Part shown: in pieces, positions 26,615-36,300 of the stretch | How the letters are laid out: the number at the start of each line of letters is the position of its first letter | Position numbering within the stretch: the stretch's first letter is position 1 | Source: Natronococcus sp. AD-5 | GTDB lineage: Archaea > Halobacteriota > Halobacteria > Halobacteriales > Natrialbaceae | Assembly: GCF_030734285.1 (NCBI RefSeq) | Contig: NZ_CP132295.1 | Span: 682,001-746,000, forward strand | Length of the DNA stretch: 64,000 nt | Direction: 5' to 3' | Program-made: the position numbers and the translations under genes | Notes under the pieces: generated by a model | What the model was told of the DNA's origin: nothing | Databases searched by the model: none | The model's input: the letters and a program-made list of their open reading frames with translations, nothing else

Positions 26615-27337
26615 TCAGCGCTCGCCCTCGCGTTTGACGAGTCGCTCCCGTCCGATGAACCGGGGGCGTTCGTCGATCGCGAGGAAGTTGTCCACGTCCT
26701 CCCGCGCTTCTTTCGCCTTCCCCTTCTCGGGATCGTAATCTCGCGAGCCCTCGCTCCCCAGCGCGTCGTACAGTTTCTCGAGGTCCTCGAAGTAGAGTTC
26801 GGCGACGCCGTCGAACTCGGCGTTGTCGGGATCGGTCGGGACGACCGTGTTGTACTTCACGACGCCCTCGATCTCGCGGGCGATCGGCGTGTGATTGGTC
26901 TGCCAGTAGTCGACGAACTCCTCGTGGGTCATCCCCTCCTGACGGACCAGAAACGCCGAGTGCTTGTACAGTCCGTCGGTGTCGCCGTCGACCGTATCCT
27001 TCTGGACGATCTCCTCGCCGATGAACCGGGGGCGTTCGTCGATCGCGAGGAAGTTATCGACGTCCTCGCGGGCCTCCTTCGCTTTTCCCTTCTCGGGATC
27101 GTAATCTCGCGAGCCTTCGCTGCCGAGCGCGTCGTGGAGGGCCCCGAGATCTTCGAAGTAGAGTTCCGCGAGCCCGTCGAACTCCGCGTGCTCGGGTTCG
27201 GTCGGCAACACCTGTTGGTACCGGACGACGCCCTCGATCTCGCGGGCGATCGGCGTGTGATTGGTCTGCCAGTAGTCGACGAACTCCTCGTGAGTCATCC
27301 CCTCCTGACGGACCAGGAGGGCGACGTGCTTGTACAT
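26615..27337 (-). CDS. Protein with two near-identical EthD (dimeric alpha-beta barrel) domains
   Basis: 240 residues from the ATG at 27337. It consists of two almost identical copies, residues 1-107 and 123-229, sharing LVRQEGMTHEEFVDYWQTNH and ALGSEGSRDYDPEKGKAKEA. Each copy is a ferredoxin-like EthD domain, which usually dimerises to form an active site; here one chain may make its own dimer. EthD proteins act in ether or dehalogenation catabolism and as small decarboxylases or dehydratases; this one's reaction is unknown. TATA-like TTTATTAT at about 27358-27366 lies 20-30 nt upstream. The HD gene follows in the operon. Confidence 0.85.
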   Translation of the reverse strand: MYKHVALLVRQEGMTHEEFVDYWQTNHTPIAREIEGVVRYQQVLPTEPEHAEFDGLAELYFEDLGALHDALGSEGSRDYDPEKGKAKEAREDVDNFLAIDERPRFIGEEIVQKDTVDGDTDGLYKHSAFLVRQEGMTHEEFVDYWQTNHTPIAREIEGVVKYNTVVPTDPDNAEFDGVAELYFEDLEKLYDALGSEGSRDYDPEKGKAKEAREDVDNFLAIDERPRFIGRERLVKREGER

Positions 27338-27518
27338 CACACGCAATTTTTGCATGCGATATAATAAATCATGAGGACGAGCCGTTCGACGTCGATCGGT
27401 CATTCGGAGCCGTTCCCGATCCGTTTCACCTCGTCTCGCGGGAACGCGACCGGCTCGCCGGGACCGAATGCTCCACGAGCGAGTCAGTGGCGAGTCCGTC
27501 CTCGGCATCGCGTCATTG

Positions 27519-27551
27519 CCTTCCGAAGCGGAGACCGTGGGTTCGACTCCC
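27519..27551 (+). tRNA. Truncated 3'-half-like fragment of tRNA-Arg(CCG)
   Basis: TTCCGAAGCGGAGACCG then TGGGTTCGACTCCC reads as an anticodon loop (CCG), anticodon-stem 3' strand, a four-nt variable loop and the T-arm up to the third base of its closing strand. The 5' half does not pair with it, so it is not a working tRNA. It may be an attachment-site scar or a chance match. Confidence 0.3.
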
Positions 27552-28568
27552 TTAGAATTCGACGGTCTCGAGGATCCCGTCCTGAATGCGAACCGCCTGC
27601 GGGAGGTAGTAGTCCTCGAGCGCGTGGAGCGGCACCGGCGCGTCGAAACCGGCGATGCGCTTGATCGGCGCCTCCTGATAGCAGACCGCGCGCTCCTGAA
27701 TCGTCGCGGCGACTTCCGCGCCCAGCCCGGCCGTCTTCGGCGCCTCGTGGACGATCGCGGCCCGGCCGGTCTTCGCGAACGAGTCGACGATCGTCTCGAC
27801 GTCCAGCGGAGATAACGTCCGCAGGTCGACGACCTCGGCCTCGACGCCGTGCTCCTCGGCGACGTTCTCCGCGGCGATGAGGGTCGGCCGGGTCATCGCC
27901 CCCCACGTGTACACCGTGATATCCGCTCCGTCCCGTCTGACCGCGGCATCGGCCAGCGGTACCTCGTAGCTTCCCGTCGGGACGTCCTCGCGGAACGCGC
28001 GGTACAGCAGCTTCGGCTCGAGGAAGACGACGGGATCCGGATCCCGAACGGACGCGATGAGGAGTCCCTTCGCGTCGTACGGGGTACTCGGGGAGACGAC
28101 CTTGAGCCCGGGCTCGTGGACGAAGAAGGCCTCCTTGGACTCCGAGTGGTGTTCCGGGGCGCGGATGCCGCCGCCGTAGGGAGCCCGAATCACGATCGGC
28201 GCCGAGTACTGGCCGTGACTTCGACTCCGCAACCGGGAGGCGTGGCTGACGATCTGATCGAACGCGGGGTACGCAAATCCCATGAACTGGATCTCCGCGA
28301 CCGGCCGCATTCCGGACAGCGCCAACCCGATCGCCGTCCCGACGATACCGGACTCCGCGAGCGGCGTGTCGACGACGCGATCGTCGCCGAACTCCTCGTA
28401 GAGCGCCTCGGTCGCGCGGAAGACGCCGCCGTTCTCGCCGACGTCCTCGCCCAGCACGACGACGTTTTCGTCCGCCGACATCTCGGTGTAGAGCGCGTCC
28501 CGGACCGCCTCGACGAGGGTCAAACTGTCTGTTCCGGACTCGGTTTCGGACGCCGCCGTCGAACTCAT
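27552..28568 (-). CDS. 2-oxoacid dehydrogenase E1 component, beta subunit
   Basis: 338 residues from the ATG at 28568. It has the transketolase-like PYR domain (VVVLGEDVGENGGVFRATE, near 37-55; the Glu of LGEDVG helps bind TPP), LAESGIVGTAIGLALSGMRP, and a C-terminal transketolase domain (ITVYTWGAMTRPTL, then VDLRTLSPLDVETI). It pairs with the alpha subunit encoded just upstream (ATGA overlap). The enzyme decarboxylates pyruvate, a branched-chain 2-oxoacid or acetoin and passes the acyl unit to E2 lipoamide. No E2 or E3 gene follows; the operon ends here. Confidence 0.92.
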   Translation of the reverse strand: MSSTAASETESGTDSLTLVEAVRDALYTEMSADENVVVLGEDVGENGGVFRATEALYEEFGDDRVVDTPLAESGIVGTAIGLALSGMRPVAEIQFMGFAYPAFDQIVSHASRLRSRSHGQYSAPIVIRAPYGGGIRAPEHHSESKEAFFVHEPGLKVVSPSTPYDAKGLLIASVRDPDPVVFLEPKLLYRAFREDVPTGSYEVPLADAAVRRDGADITVYTWGAMTRPTLIAAENVAEEHGVEAEVVDLRTLSPLDVETIVDSFAKTGRAAIVHEAPKTAGLGAEVAATIQERAVCYQEAPIKRIAGFDAPVPLHALEDYYLPQAVRIQDGILETVEF

Positions 28569-29713
28569 TCTAACACCTCGGAGAACGCCCCGTCGCCGTA
28601 CTTTTCGCGGAGCGCGTTCAGTTCGTCCCGCTGTTCGCGGAGCCGATCCGGCATCTCTTCGTACACGTGTTCGAAGATGTACGCCGGATCGGTCTCCGCC
28701 GCTTCGACGGTCGCGACCGCTTCGCTGATCTGTGACTCGACGCGGTCGTCGATCTCGGCCTCGAGTTCCTCGTCGAGGAGCCCCTCCGCGCGGAGGAAGT
28801 TCCGGAGTCGGTCGACCGGATCCTTCCGCCGCCAGGCCTCCGCTTCGTCTTCCTCGCGATACGCGGACGGATCGTCCGCGGTCGTGTGGGCGCCGTAGCG
28901 GTACTGGACCGACTCGACGAGGGTCGGACGACGCTCGTCGTCGGTCGGATTTTTCGCCTTGCTGAGGGCCCAGCGCGTGACCTCGTAGACCGCGAGCGGA
29001 TCGAGCCCGTCGACGCGAACGCCCTCGATTCCGTACGCGGCGGCCTTCTGTGCGATCGTCTCGCTCGCAGTTTGCCGGTCTCGAGGGACGGAGATCGCCC
29101 ACTGGTTGTTGTTGCAGACGAACACCGCGGGAACGTCGAAGACGCCGGCGAAGTTCAGCCCCTCGTGGAAGTCGCCCTCGGACGTCGCTCCGTCGCCGAA
29201 GTGACATAGGACGGCCGTATCGGTCTCCCCCTGCAGATCGTGTCCCCAGGCCGTGCCCATCGCCTGGGGAACCTGCGTCGCGATCGGAATGTACTCCGGC
29301 AGGACGTTGACGTCGTCCGGAATCGCGTACCCGTCCCGGAATCCACAGAGCGGTTTCAGAAGCGATACGAGACTCATGCCGTGGACGTACTTGGCCGCGT
29401 GCTCCCGATAGGTCGGGAACAGCCAGTCCCGATCGTCGAGCGCGTAACTCGTCGCGACTTGCGACCCCTCCTGTCCCGTCATCGGCGCGTAGGTCGCGAT
29501 TCGTCCCTGCCGCTGGAGGCTGATCGCGCGCTGGTCGAACCGGCGTGCGAGCTTCAGATCCTCGTACATCGAGCGCAGTTCCTCGTCCGAGAGGGGAGGA
29601 ACCTCCGCGTTCGGCAGGACGTTGCCGTCGTCGTCCAAGATTCGGATCGGTTCGTCGTCGGGTCGCGTATACTCGCCGTTCGCTCGTGGGTCTGCTTCGT
29701 TTTGGGTGCTCAT
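28565..29713 (-). CDS. 2-oxoacid dehydrogenase E1 component, alpha subunit
   Basis: 382 residues. The TPP-binding motif begins GDGATSEGDFHEGLNFAG and ends VFVCNNNQ; the E1-alpha signature GIEGVRVDGLDPLAVYEVT follows, and a phosphorylation-loop-like region YRYGAHTTADDPSAYR is present. It forms an alpha2beta2 E1 with the beta subunit at 27552. Haloarchaea use ferredoxin oxidoreductases for pyruvate oxidation, and such E1 pairs are often linked to branched-chain or other oxoacids, so the substrate remains open. The start ATG at 29713 is preceded by no strong Shine-Dalgarno and no clear TATA nearby. Confidence 0.92.
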   Translation of the reverse strand: MSTQNEADPRANGEYTRPDDEPIRILDDDGNVLPNAEVPPLSDEELRSMYEDLKLARRFDQRAISLQRQGRIATYAPMTGQEGSQVATSYALDDRDWLFPTYREHAAKYVHGMSLVSLLKPLCGFRDGYAIPDDVNVLPEYIPIATQVPQAMGTAWGHDLQGETDTAVLCHFGDGATSEGDFHEGLNFAGVFDVPAVFVCNNNQWAISVPRDRQTASETIAQKAAAYGIEGVRVDGLDPLAVYEVTRWALSKAKNPTDDERRPTLVESVQYRYGAHTTADDPSAYREEDEAEAWRRKDPVDRLRNFLRAEGLLDEELEAEIDDRVESQISEAVATVEAAETDPAYIFEHVYEEMPDRLREQRDELNALREKYGDGAFSEVLE

Positions 29714-30205
29714 TGGTGGGTGGTGGACCTGTGGCTACTCTCGGGGACTGTACCACAGTCGGTCTGGGGAACCCCGGGATTCGCTGGAAACGACTCCCGC
29801 GAGCTCTCACCAGAGAACGTGCCCGGCGCGAATGCGTTTTTTGCCCCGCACCGGAGCGAGTTCCGCCAGTGTAAACGAAAGGAGACCGATCGCGCTACGG
29901 GTGGCATCGAAGTGCCGGGATAGCTCGGTCACGGCGCGAACGTCCGGTGTACTGGCGGTCGCCATATGAGGTGCAATTGTCATTATAGTACTTAATAGTT
30001 CTGTGCGAAGTACTCACAACCAGCCGCGAGAAACGACGGTCGACGATCTGCTCGTACTTCGTACGCTCGAGGCGACGTGAACGAACACGGTTTCGTACCG
30101 TCGTTGGCGCAACGTGAACGCGACCGATTCGACGAACGGAACGCTCGAGAAGGGCTGGTTTCCGAACCGAGAGCCGGCCGAGCCGAGAGACGATCGCGAA
30201 TGCGT
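29714..30205. other. Intergenic stretch
   Basis: About 490 bp between E1-alpha and the end of the transporter gene. It holds an AT-rich block at 29970-30000 (CATTATAGTACTTAATAG) that may be a promoter relic. No gene or RNA is recognised. Confidence 0.4.
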
Positions 30206-31633
30206 TCAGTCGGCGGCTTCGGCGGACGTCGTCCGGACGTCGCGCTCCGACCAGCGGACGAAGAGCACGAACGGCACGGCCGTCGCGAGCGTGAGAAGCA
30301 CCATCGTCGACGTCCGCGGCGAGAGCCCGGCCAGACTCAGGACGTCCGAGTAGAGCGTAAAGAGGAGGAACGCCGGAAACACCGTTCCGATCGCGTACCG
30401 CCACGGCGCGGCCAGCGGTCGCGAGAGCGGACCGGCGCCGTTTCGGTACTCTGCAACGGCGTCCGGACCGAGTACCCAGGCCGTGTAGAACATGAACCCG
30501 GTCAGCCCGAGTATCAGAAGCAGGTCCACGAGATGATCCGCGAACAGGGTGAACACGTCCACGCTAAAGGCGTTCAGAGCGCCGGTGAAGACGGTCAGTA
30601 CGAGGAGCCCCCGAGTCGCCGTCGAGCGCTCGAGACCGAACTCGTCGACGAGGAAGGAGACGGGGATTTCCAGCATGCTGATCAGACTGGTGACGGCCGC
30701 GAGCAGGACGACCAGGAAAAAGGTCGCGCCGAGGAGCCGTCCGGCGGGGAGGTTCGCGAACGCCCCGGCGATGCCGACGAAGAGGGCGCCGGGACCGCCG
30801 GCCGTCGGTCCGGCGGTAAACGAGAAGAGCAGCGGGAACAGGACGAGTCCCGCCAGAATACCGATACCGAGGTTGAGCACGGCGATCGCCGACGCGTCGA
30901 GCGGCAGCGACCTGTCGTCGTCGATGTACGAGGCGTACGTGATCATCGTTCCGCCCCCGATCGAGAGCGTGAACAGCGCCTGTCCGGCGGCCGAACCGAG
31001 CACGGCGAAGAAGTTATCCGCGAGATACGCTCCGTCGAACCCGAGATAGAACTCGTATCCCTGCACCGCGTTCGGCTGTTGTGCCGCCCAGACGGCCAAC
31101 GCGACGAGCAGGACGAGGATACCGGGCATCATGACCTTCGTCGACGCCTCGATCCCTCGACGCACGCCCGCCGTGACGATTATCGCGCTCGCTCCGAGAA
31201 CGACGAATTGGTATGCGAACGCGTCCGCCCCGTAGCTGATCGCCTCGAAGTGAGCGCCGGGATCCGCGAAGTACGCCCCCGTAAAGCTCTCGACGAAGTA
31301 CCGGAGGATCCAGCCGCCGACGACGCTGTAGAACGACATCAGGACGACCGACGTCACGACGCACAGAACCCCGAGTACCGTCCACCCGCGTGATCCTTTG
31401 AGGGATTTGAACGCGCCGACCGGATTTCGATTCGAGCGGCGCCCGATGATAAACGCGGCCAGAAGGCCCGGAACGCCGACACCGAGGACGATGAGAAGGT
31501 ACACTACCAGAAACGCACTTCCGCCGTTCTCCGCGGTCATCCAGGGGAACCGCCAGATGTTCCCCAATCCGACGGCGCTCCCGACCGCCGCCAGTATGAA
31601 CCCGACGCGGCTGGCCCAGGTCTCACGTGTCAT
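30206..31633 (-). CDS. Sodium-dependent transporter, SNF/NSS family
   Basis: 475 residues with about 11-12 membrane helices and the LeuT fold. The unwound helix 1 is explicit, GFILAAVGSAVGLGNIWRFP (11-30), and carries the Na+ and substrate backbone sites; helix 6 reads GQALFTLSIGGGTMITYASY. It imports an amino acid or similar solute with Na+. Unlike many prokaryotic members the helix-1 motif is complete. TATA-like ATATATAG lies about 30-37 nt upstream of the ATG. It stands alone. Confidence 0.9.
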   Translation of the reverse strand: MTRETWASRVGFILAAVGSAVGLGNIWRFPWMTAENGGSAFLVVYLLIVLGVGVPGLLAAFIIGRRSNRNPVGAFKSLKGSRGWTVLGVLCVVTSVVLMSFYSVVGGWILRYFVESFTGAYFADPGAHFEAISYGADAFAYQFVVLGASAIIVTAGVRRGIEASTKVMMPGILVLLVALAVWAAQQPNAVQGYEFYLGFDGAYLADNFFAVLGSAAGQALFTLSIGGGTMITYASYIDDDRSLPLDASAIAVLNLGIGILAGLVLFPLLFSFTAGPTAGGPGALFVGIAGAFANLPAGRLLGATFFLVVLLAAVTSLISMLEIPVSFLVDEFGLERSTATRGLLVLTVFTGALNAFSVDVFTLFADHLVDLLLILGLTGFMFYTAWVLGPDAVAEYRNGAGPLSRPLAAPWRYAIGTVFPAFLLFTLYSDVLSLAGLSPRTSTMVLLTLATAVPFVLFVRWSERDVRTTSAEAAD

Positions 31634-32780
31634 GTTATATCACGCATCACATTCTGCAGCTATATATTTTATCATCCATTCGAGATGATCGATAAGGCAC
31701 GATAATCGAAAATCAGGCATTCCGGCGGTGTAAAGCCGTTAAAACGAGGATTGAGTGACACATCCCGTTACTTATGTGATTATATCGGTATTTAAACATC
31801 TGTGGTGCCCGAGAGACGAACGTCTTCATCGTTCGTCCGACGGGTCGAATAGAAAACGGTATGTGTCCTACCGTGCGTACGAGCGGCGATCACGTCCCGC
31901 AGAGATCCGAATAACTTGGATAAAGAGACCGATAAACCGGTAGAAATTACAGGTGTATGTCTGTATAACTCGCTAACTGCACTGTCTGTTATTGGTGCGT
32001 GTTACGCGTTCCTTCACGCTCGGCCGCTCGAGTACGATTGTGTCCGCTGGATCGTACGCTTTCAGCGCTTCGTGCGGCGGTCGGGCCGCACGTCAGTGAA
32101 CGTCGATCTCGATGTCGGCCCCTGCCCGATACGTGCCGCTTGCTGCACCCGGATCCAAGATACTTGGACGGCGAACGAGACGACTCAGCTTCATCGAAAA
32201 TGGCCCGAGTCGCTGATCGCGGCGACGAGTCGCATTTCTGTACTACCGGCCGACGGTTTTCGGGAGTGGACGGATAGTTCTCGACCGGTATATGATCCGA
32301 GTTTCTTGAACAATATTGACTTTCTGAGAAATAGGGGATTTTCCAACGAGCGTGCGAGCCAGCCGCACAGAACCTACGTTTGGCCGAGAATCATAGGCGT
32401 GTCCACACCGTTCCGTATCGTTGTCTCACAGACAGTCGTTCCATTCTCCGGAGCGGTAGTAACACGTTTGAGAAACAGCTTGCGAACGGATCCACAGAGC
32501 CGACGATAGTCGCTTTGAAAAACGTTCGTTCTCCAGAGGTTCCTCGAGGGTCACAGTTCGGATGCGATCTCTTAGTCCCGGAATCTTCGGTTGGTAACTG
32601 CTCGCTTACCGGTACGGTATCGGCACCGGTAACCGTTACTTCGCATCCGGCGGAGGAAACGCACCCGTCCAGTTAGCGTCCTCGTCGGCTGCGTCAGGTG
32701 AGGCCTCGAGGGGGCGGGTCGTGGCCGTTTACCGCTCGTGTCGGAGACGTATTCGAGCGGAGTCGACGGTACGATCTTCG
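31634..32780. other. Long intergenic stretch without a recognisable gene
   Basis: About 1.15 kb. Composition is mixed, with lower GC than the genes. A short reverse-strand tail (SILDPGAASGTYRAGADIEI at about 32100-32170) looks like the end of a lost haloarchaeal protein; nothing else could be assigned. No hairpin terminator was identified. Confidence 0.45.
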
Positions 32781-33551
32781 CTACCCGTATCTGAGGTTGA
32801 TGTGGATTTCGTCGATCGCCGCGAGGAGTTTGTCCGGCAATTCGTTTCGCAGGTACTCGCCTTTCACCCGGTTCGCGGGTCCGGAGATACTGATTCCACC
32901 GATCGGTGCGCCGTCTTCGTCCCGGATCGGGGCGCCGACGGCGTTCAGCCCTTCGATCGACTCGCCGACGTTGAACGCGTATCCCCGCTCTCGAGTCGCT
33001 TCGAGTTCCTCGAGCAGTTCGTCCTCGTCGGTGATCGTGTGCTCGGTCATCTCCACCAGTCCCTGGCGTTCGACGATCCCCTCGAGTTCGTCCGCCTCGA
33101 GACGGGCCAGTATTGCCTTCCCGACGGCGAGCTGGTGGAGGTACCGTCGCTGCCCGACGCGGGCGGACGTTCGCAGCGGGCTGTCGCCGAACGCCTTGTA
33201 GAGGTGGACGCTGAAGTCGCCCTCCTTCGCGACGAGCCAGACCTTCTCGCCGGTCCCCTCGGCCAGTCGGTCGACCTGGCTTCGCCCGACGTCGAAGAAC
33301 GGGACGCGAGTGCGGGCGCTGATCCCGAAGTCGAGGAGCCGAAGGCTGAGGTAGAACGTTCCGTTCTCTCGAAAGAGGAGGTCGTTGTCCTCGAGCGTGA
33401 GCAGGTGGCGGTGAACGGTACTCCGGGCGAGATCCGACGCCTCGGCGAGCTCGTCGAGCGTCTGCCCGGGGCGGGCTTTCAAACGCTCGAGGATTCGGAT
33501 AGACGATTCCGTCGTCGTCACCGGACGATTCGATCGAAGGGTATCGTCCAT
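32781..33551 (-). CDS. IclR-family transcriptional regulator
   Basis: 256 residues. An N-terminal winged helix (SIRILERLKARPGQTLDELA, then ASDLARSTVHRHLLTLE) is followed by the IclR effector domain with RVGQRRYLHQLAVGKAILA, RERGYAFNVGESIEGLNAVG and PIGGISISGPANRVKG. Haloarchaeal IclR proteins commonly control sugar catabolism (XacR is an example). It is monocistronic; possible targets could be any sugar gene in the genome, and the palindromes at 6.6-7.4 kb are one untested candidate. Normal family length. Confidence 0.92.
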   Translation of the reverse strand: MDDTLRSNRPVTTTESSIRILERLKARPGQTLDELAEASDLARSTVHRHLLTLEDNDLLFRENGTFYLSLRLLDFGISARTRVPFFDVGRSQVDRLAEGTGEKVWLVAKEGDFSVHLYKAFGDSPLRTSARVGQRRYLHQLAVGKAILARLEADELEGIVERQGLVEMTEHTITDEDELLEELEATRERGYAFNVGESIEGLNAVGAPIRDEDGAPIGGISISGPANRVKGEYLRNELPDKLLAAIDEIHINLRYG

Positions 33552-34171
33552 ACTCTCCTATCCAGCAACCTGTGATTTAGGTTTTGTTTTCTCGACGGGA
33601 ACGCCCGGTAGCTGCCGCCCGCTCGCCGTGCCGGCCCGAAAGATCGAGGACGGAACTCGCACGATCGTATCTGAACGGACCGACTCGCGCCGGGGTGATT
33701 CGCAATTCGGAGACACCGCATCGGGAATCTCCGATTCTGAGGACGGTGAACCCGTTAGGGCCCACTACTGACAGATTACTATCTGAATTGTAACCGAATA
33801 GTATTGAACATTTAGAGCAATAAAGCGGGCCCGAAACCCGCTCCCGGTGTCGAGTTTTTAGACGATGACGCGGCGCTCCAACGCTGCGTTTCCGTAGCTA
33901 TCGACCGAAAAACGCGGTCGCGGAGAGATATAATTTTTCGAAAAGATCGAGCGGCCTACTCGTCGAGTTCGGTCGAAACCGGATCGAAAAACGATCAGCA
34001 CCCTCGAATGCGGGTCGACCGCTTCTCTAGTTCGTGGATCACCGATCGGACGAGCGTCAGCGGTTATCTTGATCATATACCACATTACTGTAATACACAC
34101 CCTACGTACTAATCACGTAATTTATAGATTTCCAACGGAGGTTCCCGAAGTAACAACAGGTAACTAAACGG
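33552..34171. other. Intergenic stretch before the mobile element
   Basis: About 620 bp, moderately AT-rich near 34080-34140, no gene recognised. The mobile element inserted at 34172-34179 within it. Confidence 0.5.
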
Positions 34172-34196
34172 TAACGTTTGGCTCTGTTGAAATCCT
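34172..34196 (+). repeat. Left end of the mobile element: target duplication and terminal repeat
   Basis: TAACGTTT (34172-34179) is the target duplication; GGCTCTGTTGAAATCCT (34180-34196) is the terminal inverted repeat, perfectly complementary to the right end. Confidence 0.9.
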
Positions 34197-34231
34197 CAAA
34201 GAGTTACAGATACGCCCGGTAGTCTGACCGG

Positions 34232-35053
34232 ATGCAAGCCCTCCCAAAATCGCAGTTGCTCCGGTTCGTTGAGCAGGCATTTCACTTGGCCCGGCGTACC
34301 GTCGCCCGCTACTCTTCAAAATTCTCGAAACGACGGTACACACTCCACCAGCACATCGTCCTCCTCTGTCTCAAAGTACGGAAGAATACAACGTACCGGA
34401 CGCTTCTGGACGAACTCATCGAAATGCCTCGGATTCGGAGCGCTATCGAGCTTGAGGAACTCCCCTCTCCCTCGACGCTGTGTAAAGCGTTCAACCGGCT
34501 CAACATGGCTGTCTGGCGTGTCCTTCTCAACCTCTCGGTCACGCTTCTCCCGACCAACGGTGTCGTCGGAATCGACGCCTCCGGTTTTGACCGGAGTCAC
34601 GCCTCGAAACACTACACGAAGCGAGCGAAGTTGACGATTCAGCAGTTGAAAGTCACGCTTCTCGTAGACACAAGGTCGAACGCGATTCTCGACTTACACG
34701 TAACGACGACACGAAAACACGACTCACAGATTGCGCCGTCGCTCATCAAGCGGAATACCGGGAAAGTAGCAGTTCTCCTCGGCGACAAGGGATACGACGA
34801 CCAGAAGGTTCGCGCGTTAGCCCGTGAAATTGGTGTTCGTCCGCTCATCAAACACCGCGAGTTCTCGTCACTCCACAAAGCGTGGAATGCTCGACTGGAC
34901 GCCGATCTCTACGGTCAGCGCAGTCAAAACGAGACGGTAAACTCTCGCCTCAAACGCAAATACGGTGCATTCGTCCGCTCACGGCACTGGTGGAAGCAGT
35001 TCCGTGAACTTGTTGTCGGCTGTCTCACTCACAACATCGACAAGGCACTCTGA
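34232..35053 (+). CDS. IS5-family DDE transposase
   Basis: 273 residues. The catalytic triad is visible: Asp115 in VVGIDASGFDRSHAS, Asp185 in VLLGDKGYDD and Glu234 in QNETVNSRLKRKYGAF, the YREK-like C-terminal signature of IS4/IS5-superfamily enzymes. The N-terminal region (KRRYTLHQHIVLLCLKVRK and later STLCKAFNRLN) is the usual helical DNA-binding part. It begins 35 nt after the left terminal repeat, has no frameshift or stop, and is likely active. Confidence 0.93.
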   Translation: MQALPKSQLLRFVEQAFHLARRTVARYSSKFSKRRYTLHQHIVLLCLKVRKNTTYRTLLDELIEMPRIRSAIELEELPSPSTLCKAFNRLNMAVWRVLLNLSVTLLPTNGVVGIDASGFDRSHASKHYTKRAKLTIQQLKVTLLVDTRSNAILDLHVTTTRKHDSQIAPSLIKRNTGKVAVLLGDKGYDDQKVRALAREIGVRPLIKHREFSSLHKAWNARLDADLYGQRSQNETVNSRLKRKYGAFVRSRHWWKQFRELVVGCLTHNIDKAL

Positions 35054-35132
35054 ACGTTAGATATAGGGAACTTAGCGACCGTCGCGCAGTAATAGCTGCG
35101 TTGCTACACACCGAAAAGTTTCTCCGTGATAC

Positions 35133-36227
35133 ATGACTAAGAGATCCATGGATACTCCCGAACTTGTTTGTTCTTCGTGTGGGCGGACGTACACCGATCA
35201 GTGGCGGTGTGAGTGTGGCGGCGTCCTTGACTTCACTCACCAACCGCTTCCGGCATCCGACCGGCCAGACCCCGATCAGTTCGATACCCGAGACGGACTC
35301 TGGTCGTTCGACATGTTCATTCCGGTTGAGAAAGGCGTCTCTCTCGGCGAAGGAATGACGCCGCTGGTTTCATCATCGACATGGGATGCTCAGTTTAAAC
35401 TCGAATACGTCTCGCCAACGGGCAGTTTCAAAGATCGGGGTGCGACCACGACAATCAGCCACGCAATTGCGTGTGGCGCAGATCGAGTCGTCGAAGATTC
35501 ATCAGGGAACGGAGGGGCTGCCATCGCAACCTATGCGGCTCGCGCTGGACTCGACGCAGAGATTTACGTTCCGGCCTCTGTAAGAAAGGGGAAGCTACGA
35601 GGAATCGAACGGGTCGGTGCCACACCTATTCGAATCGAAGGTGGACGCCAAGCCGCGACCGATGCATGCATCGAAGCTGTCGAATCGGGCGATGCATGGT
35701 ACGCAAGTCACTCGTGGAGTCCAGCGTTCTCTGCTGGGACGGCGACGTTCGCGTATGAAGTCACACTCCAACGTGACTGGAACGTCCCTGACGCGATCGT
35801 GATGCCACTCGGCCATGGAACGCTGTTCCTGGGCGCGTACCGTGGATTCAAGGCGTTGTCCGAAGCAGGGTGGATTGATACGGTGCCACGTCTGCTCGGC
35901 GCGCAAGCCGCAGGATATGCCCCGATTGCGAGCGAACTCAACGCAGTCCCCGAGAGCGAGAACGATGTCGCAGATGGCGTCCATATACGGGAGCCAACAC
36001 GAAAACAACAACTCCTGAATGCGATTGCTGAGACCGACGGTGATGCGATTGCGATCACGGAAGATGATGTGCAAACGGAGTTAGACCGGCTCCACTCACA
36101 CGGGTTCTACGTGGAACCGACCTCAGCGATCGCTCCTGCGGCACTTGCGGCGTATCGAGAACGCGGAACGCTTGGGCCAGATGCAGACGTGGTGATGCCA
36201 CTCACAGGGCATGGATTAAAGATGTAA
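35133..36227 (+). CDS. Threonine-synthase-like PLP enzyme (transposon passenger)
   Basis: 364 residues. An N-terminal zinc ribbon (Cys13, Cys16, Cys26, Cys28) precedes a fold-type II PLP domain. The PLP lysine is Lys100 in SPTGSFKDRGATTT, the phosphate/carboxylate loop is SSGNGGAA (123-130), and VMPLGHGTLFLGAYR is the C-terminal cofactor-binding segment. This is the layout of archaeal threonine synthase, which turns O-phosphohomoserine into threonine; other beta-replacement reactions (for example cysteate synthase) are possible. It lies between the transposase (79 nt away) and the right terminal repeat and is intact. The ATG at 35133 is used; a second ATG at 35148 is possible. Confidence 0.85.
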   Translation: MTKRSMDTPELVCSSCGRTYTDQWRCECGGVLDFTHQPLPASDRPDPDQFDTRDGLWSFDMFIPVEKGVSLGEGMTPLVSSSTWDAQFKLEYVSPTGSFKDRGATTTISHAIACGADRVVEDSSGNGGAAIATYAARAGLDAEIYVPASVRKGKLRGIERVGATPIRIEGGRQAATDACIEAVESGDAWYASHSWSPAFSAGTATFAYEVTLQRDWNVPDAIVMPLGHGTLFLGAYRGFKALSEAGWIDTVPRLLGAQAAGYAPIASELNAVPESENDVADGVHIREPTRKQQLLNAIAETDGDAIAITEDDVQTELDRLHSHGFYVEPTSAIAPAALAAYRERGTLGPDADVVMPLTGHGLKM

Positions 36228-36300
36228 CCAGACGGTACGCTCATCGATACGTTCGCACACCTACCGAACGGCTATTCCAGCGAGACAATGTTGGAACGAT

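Noticed and set aside
27552-29810. One long 752-codon E1 reading frame
   Set aside because: The N-terminal 414 codons are Arg-rich antiparallel-type sequence overlapping E1-alpha in another frame; the true beta subunit starts at 28568.
31916-32509. 197-codon forward frame between the transporter and the IclR gene
   Set aside because: Arg/Ser-rich and not acidic; no domain recognised.
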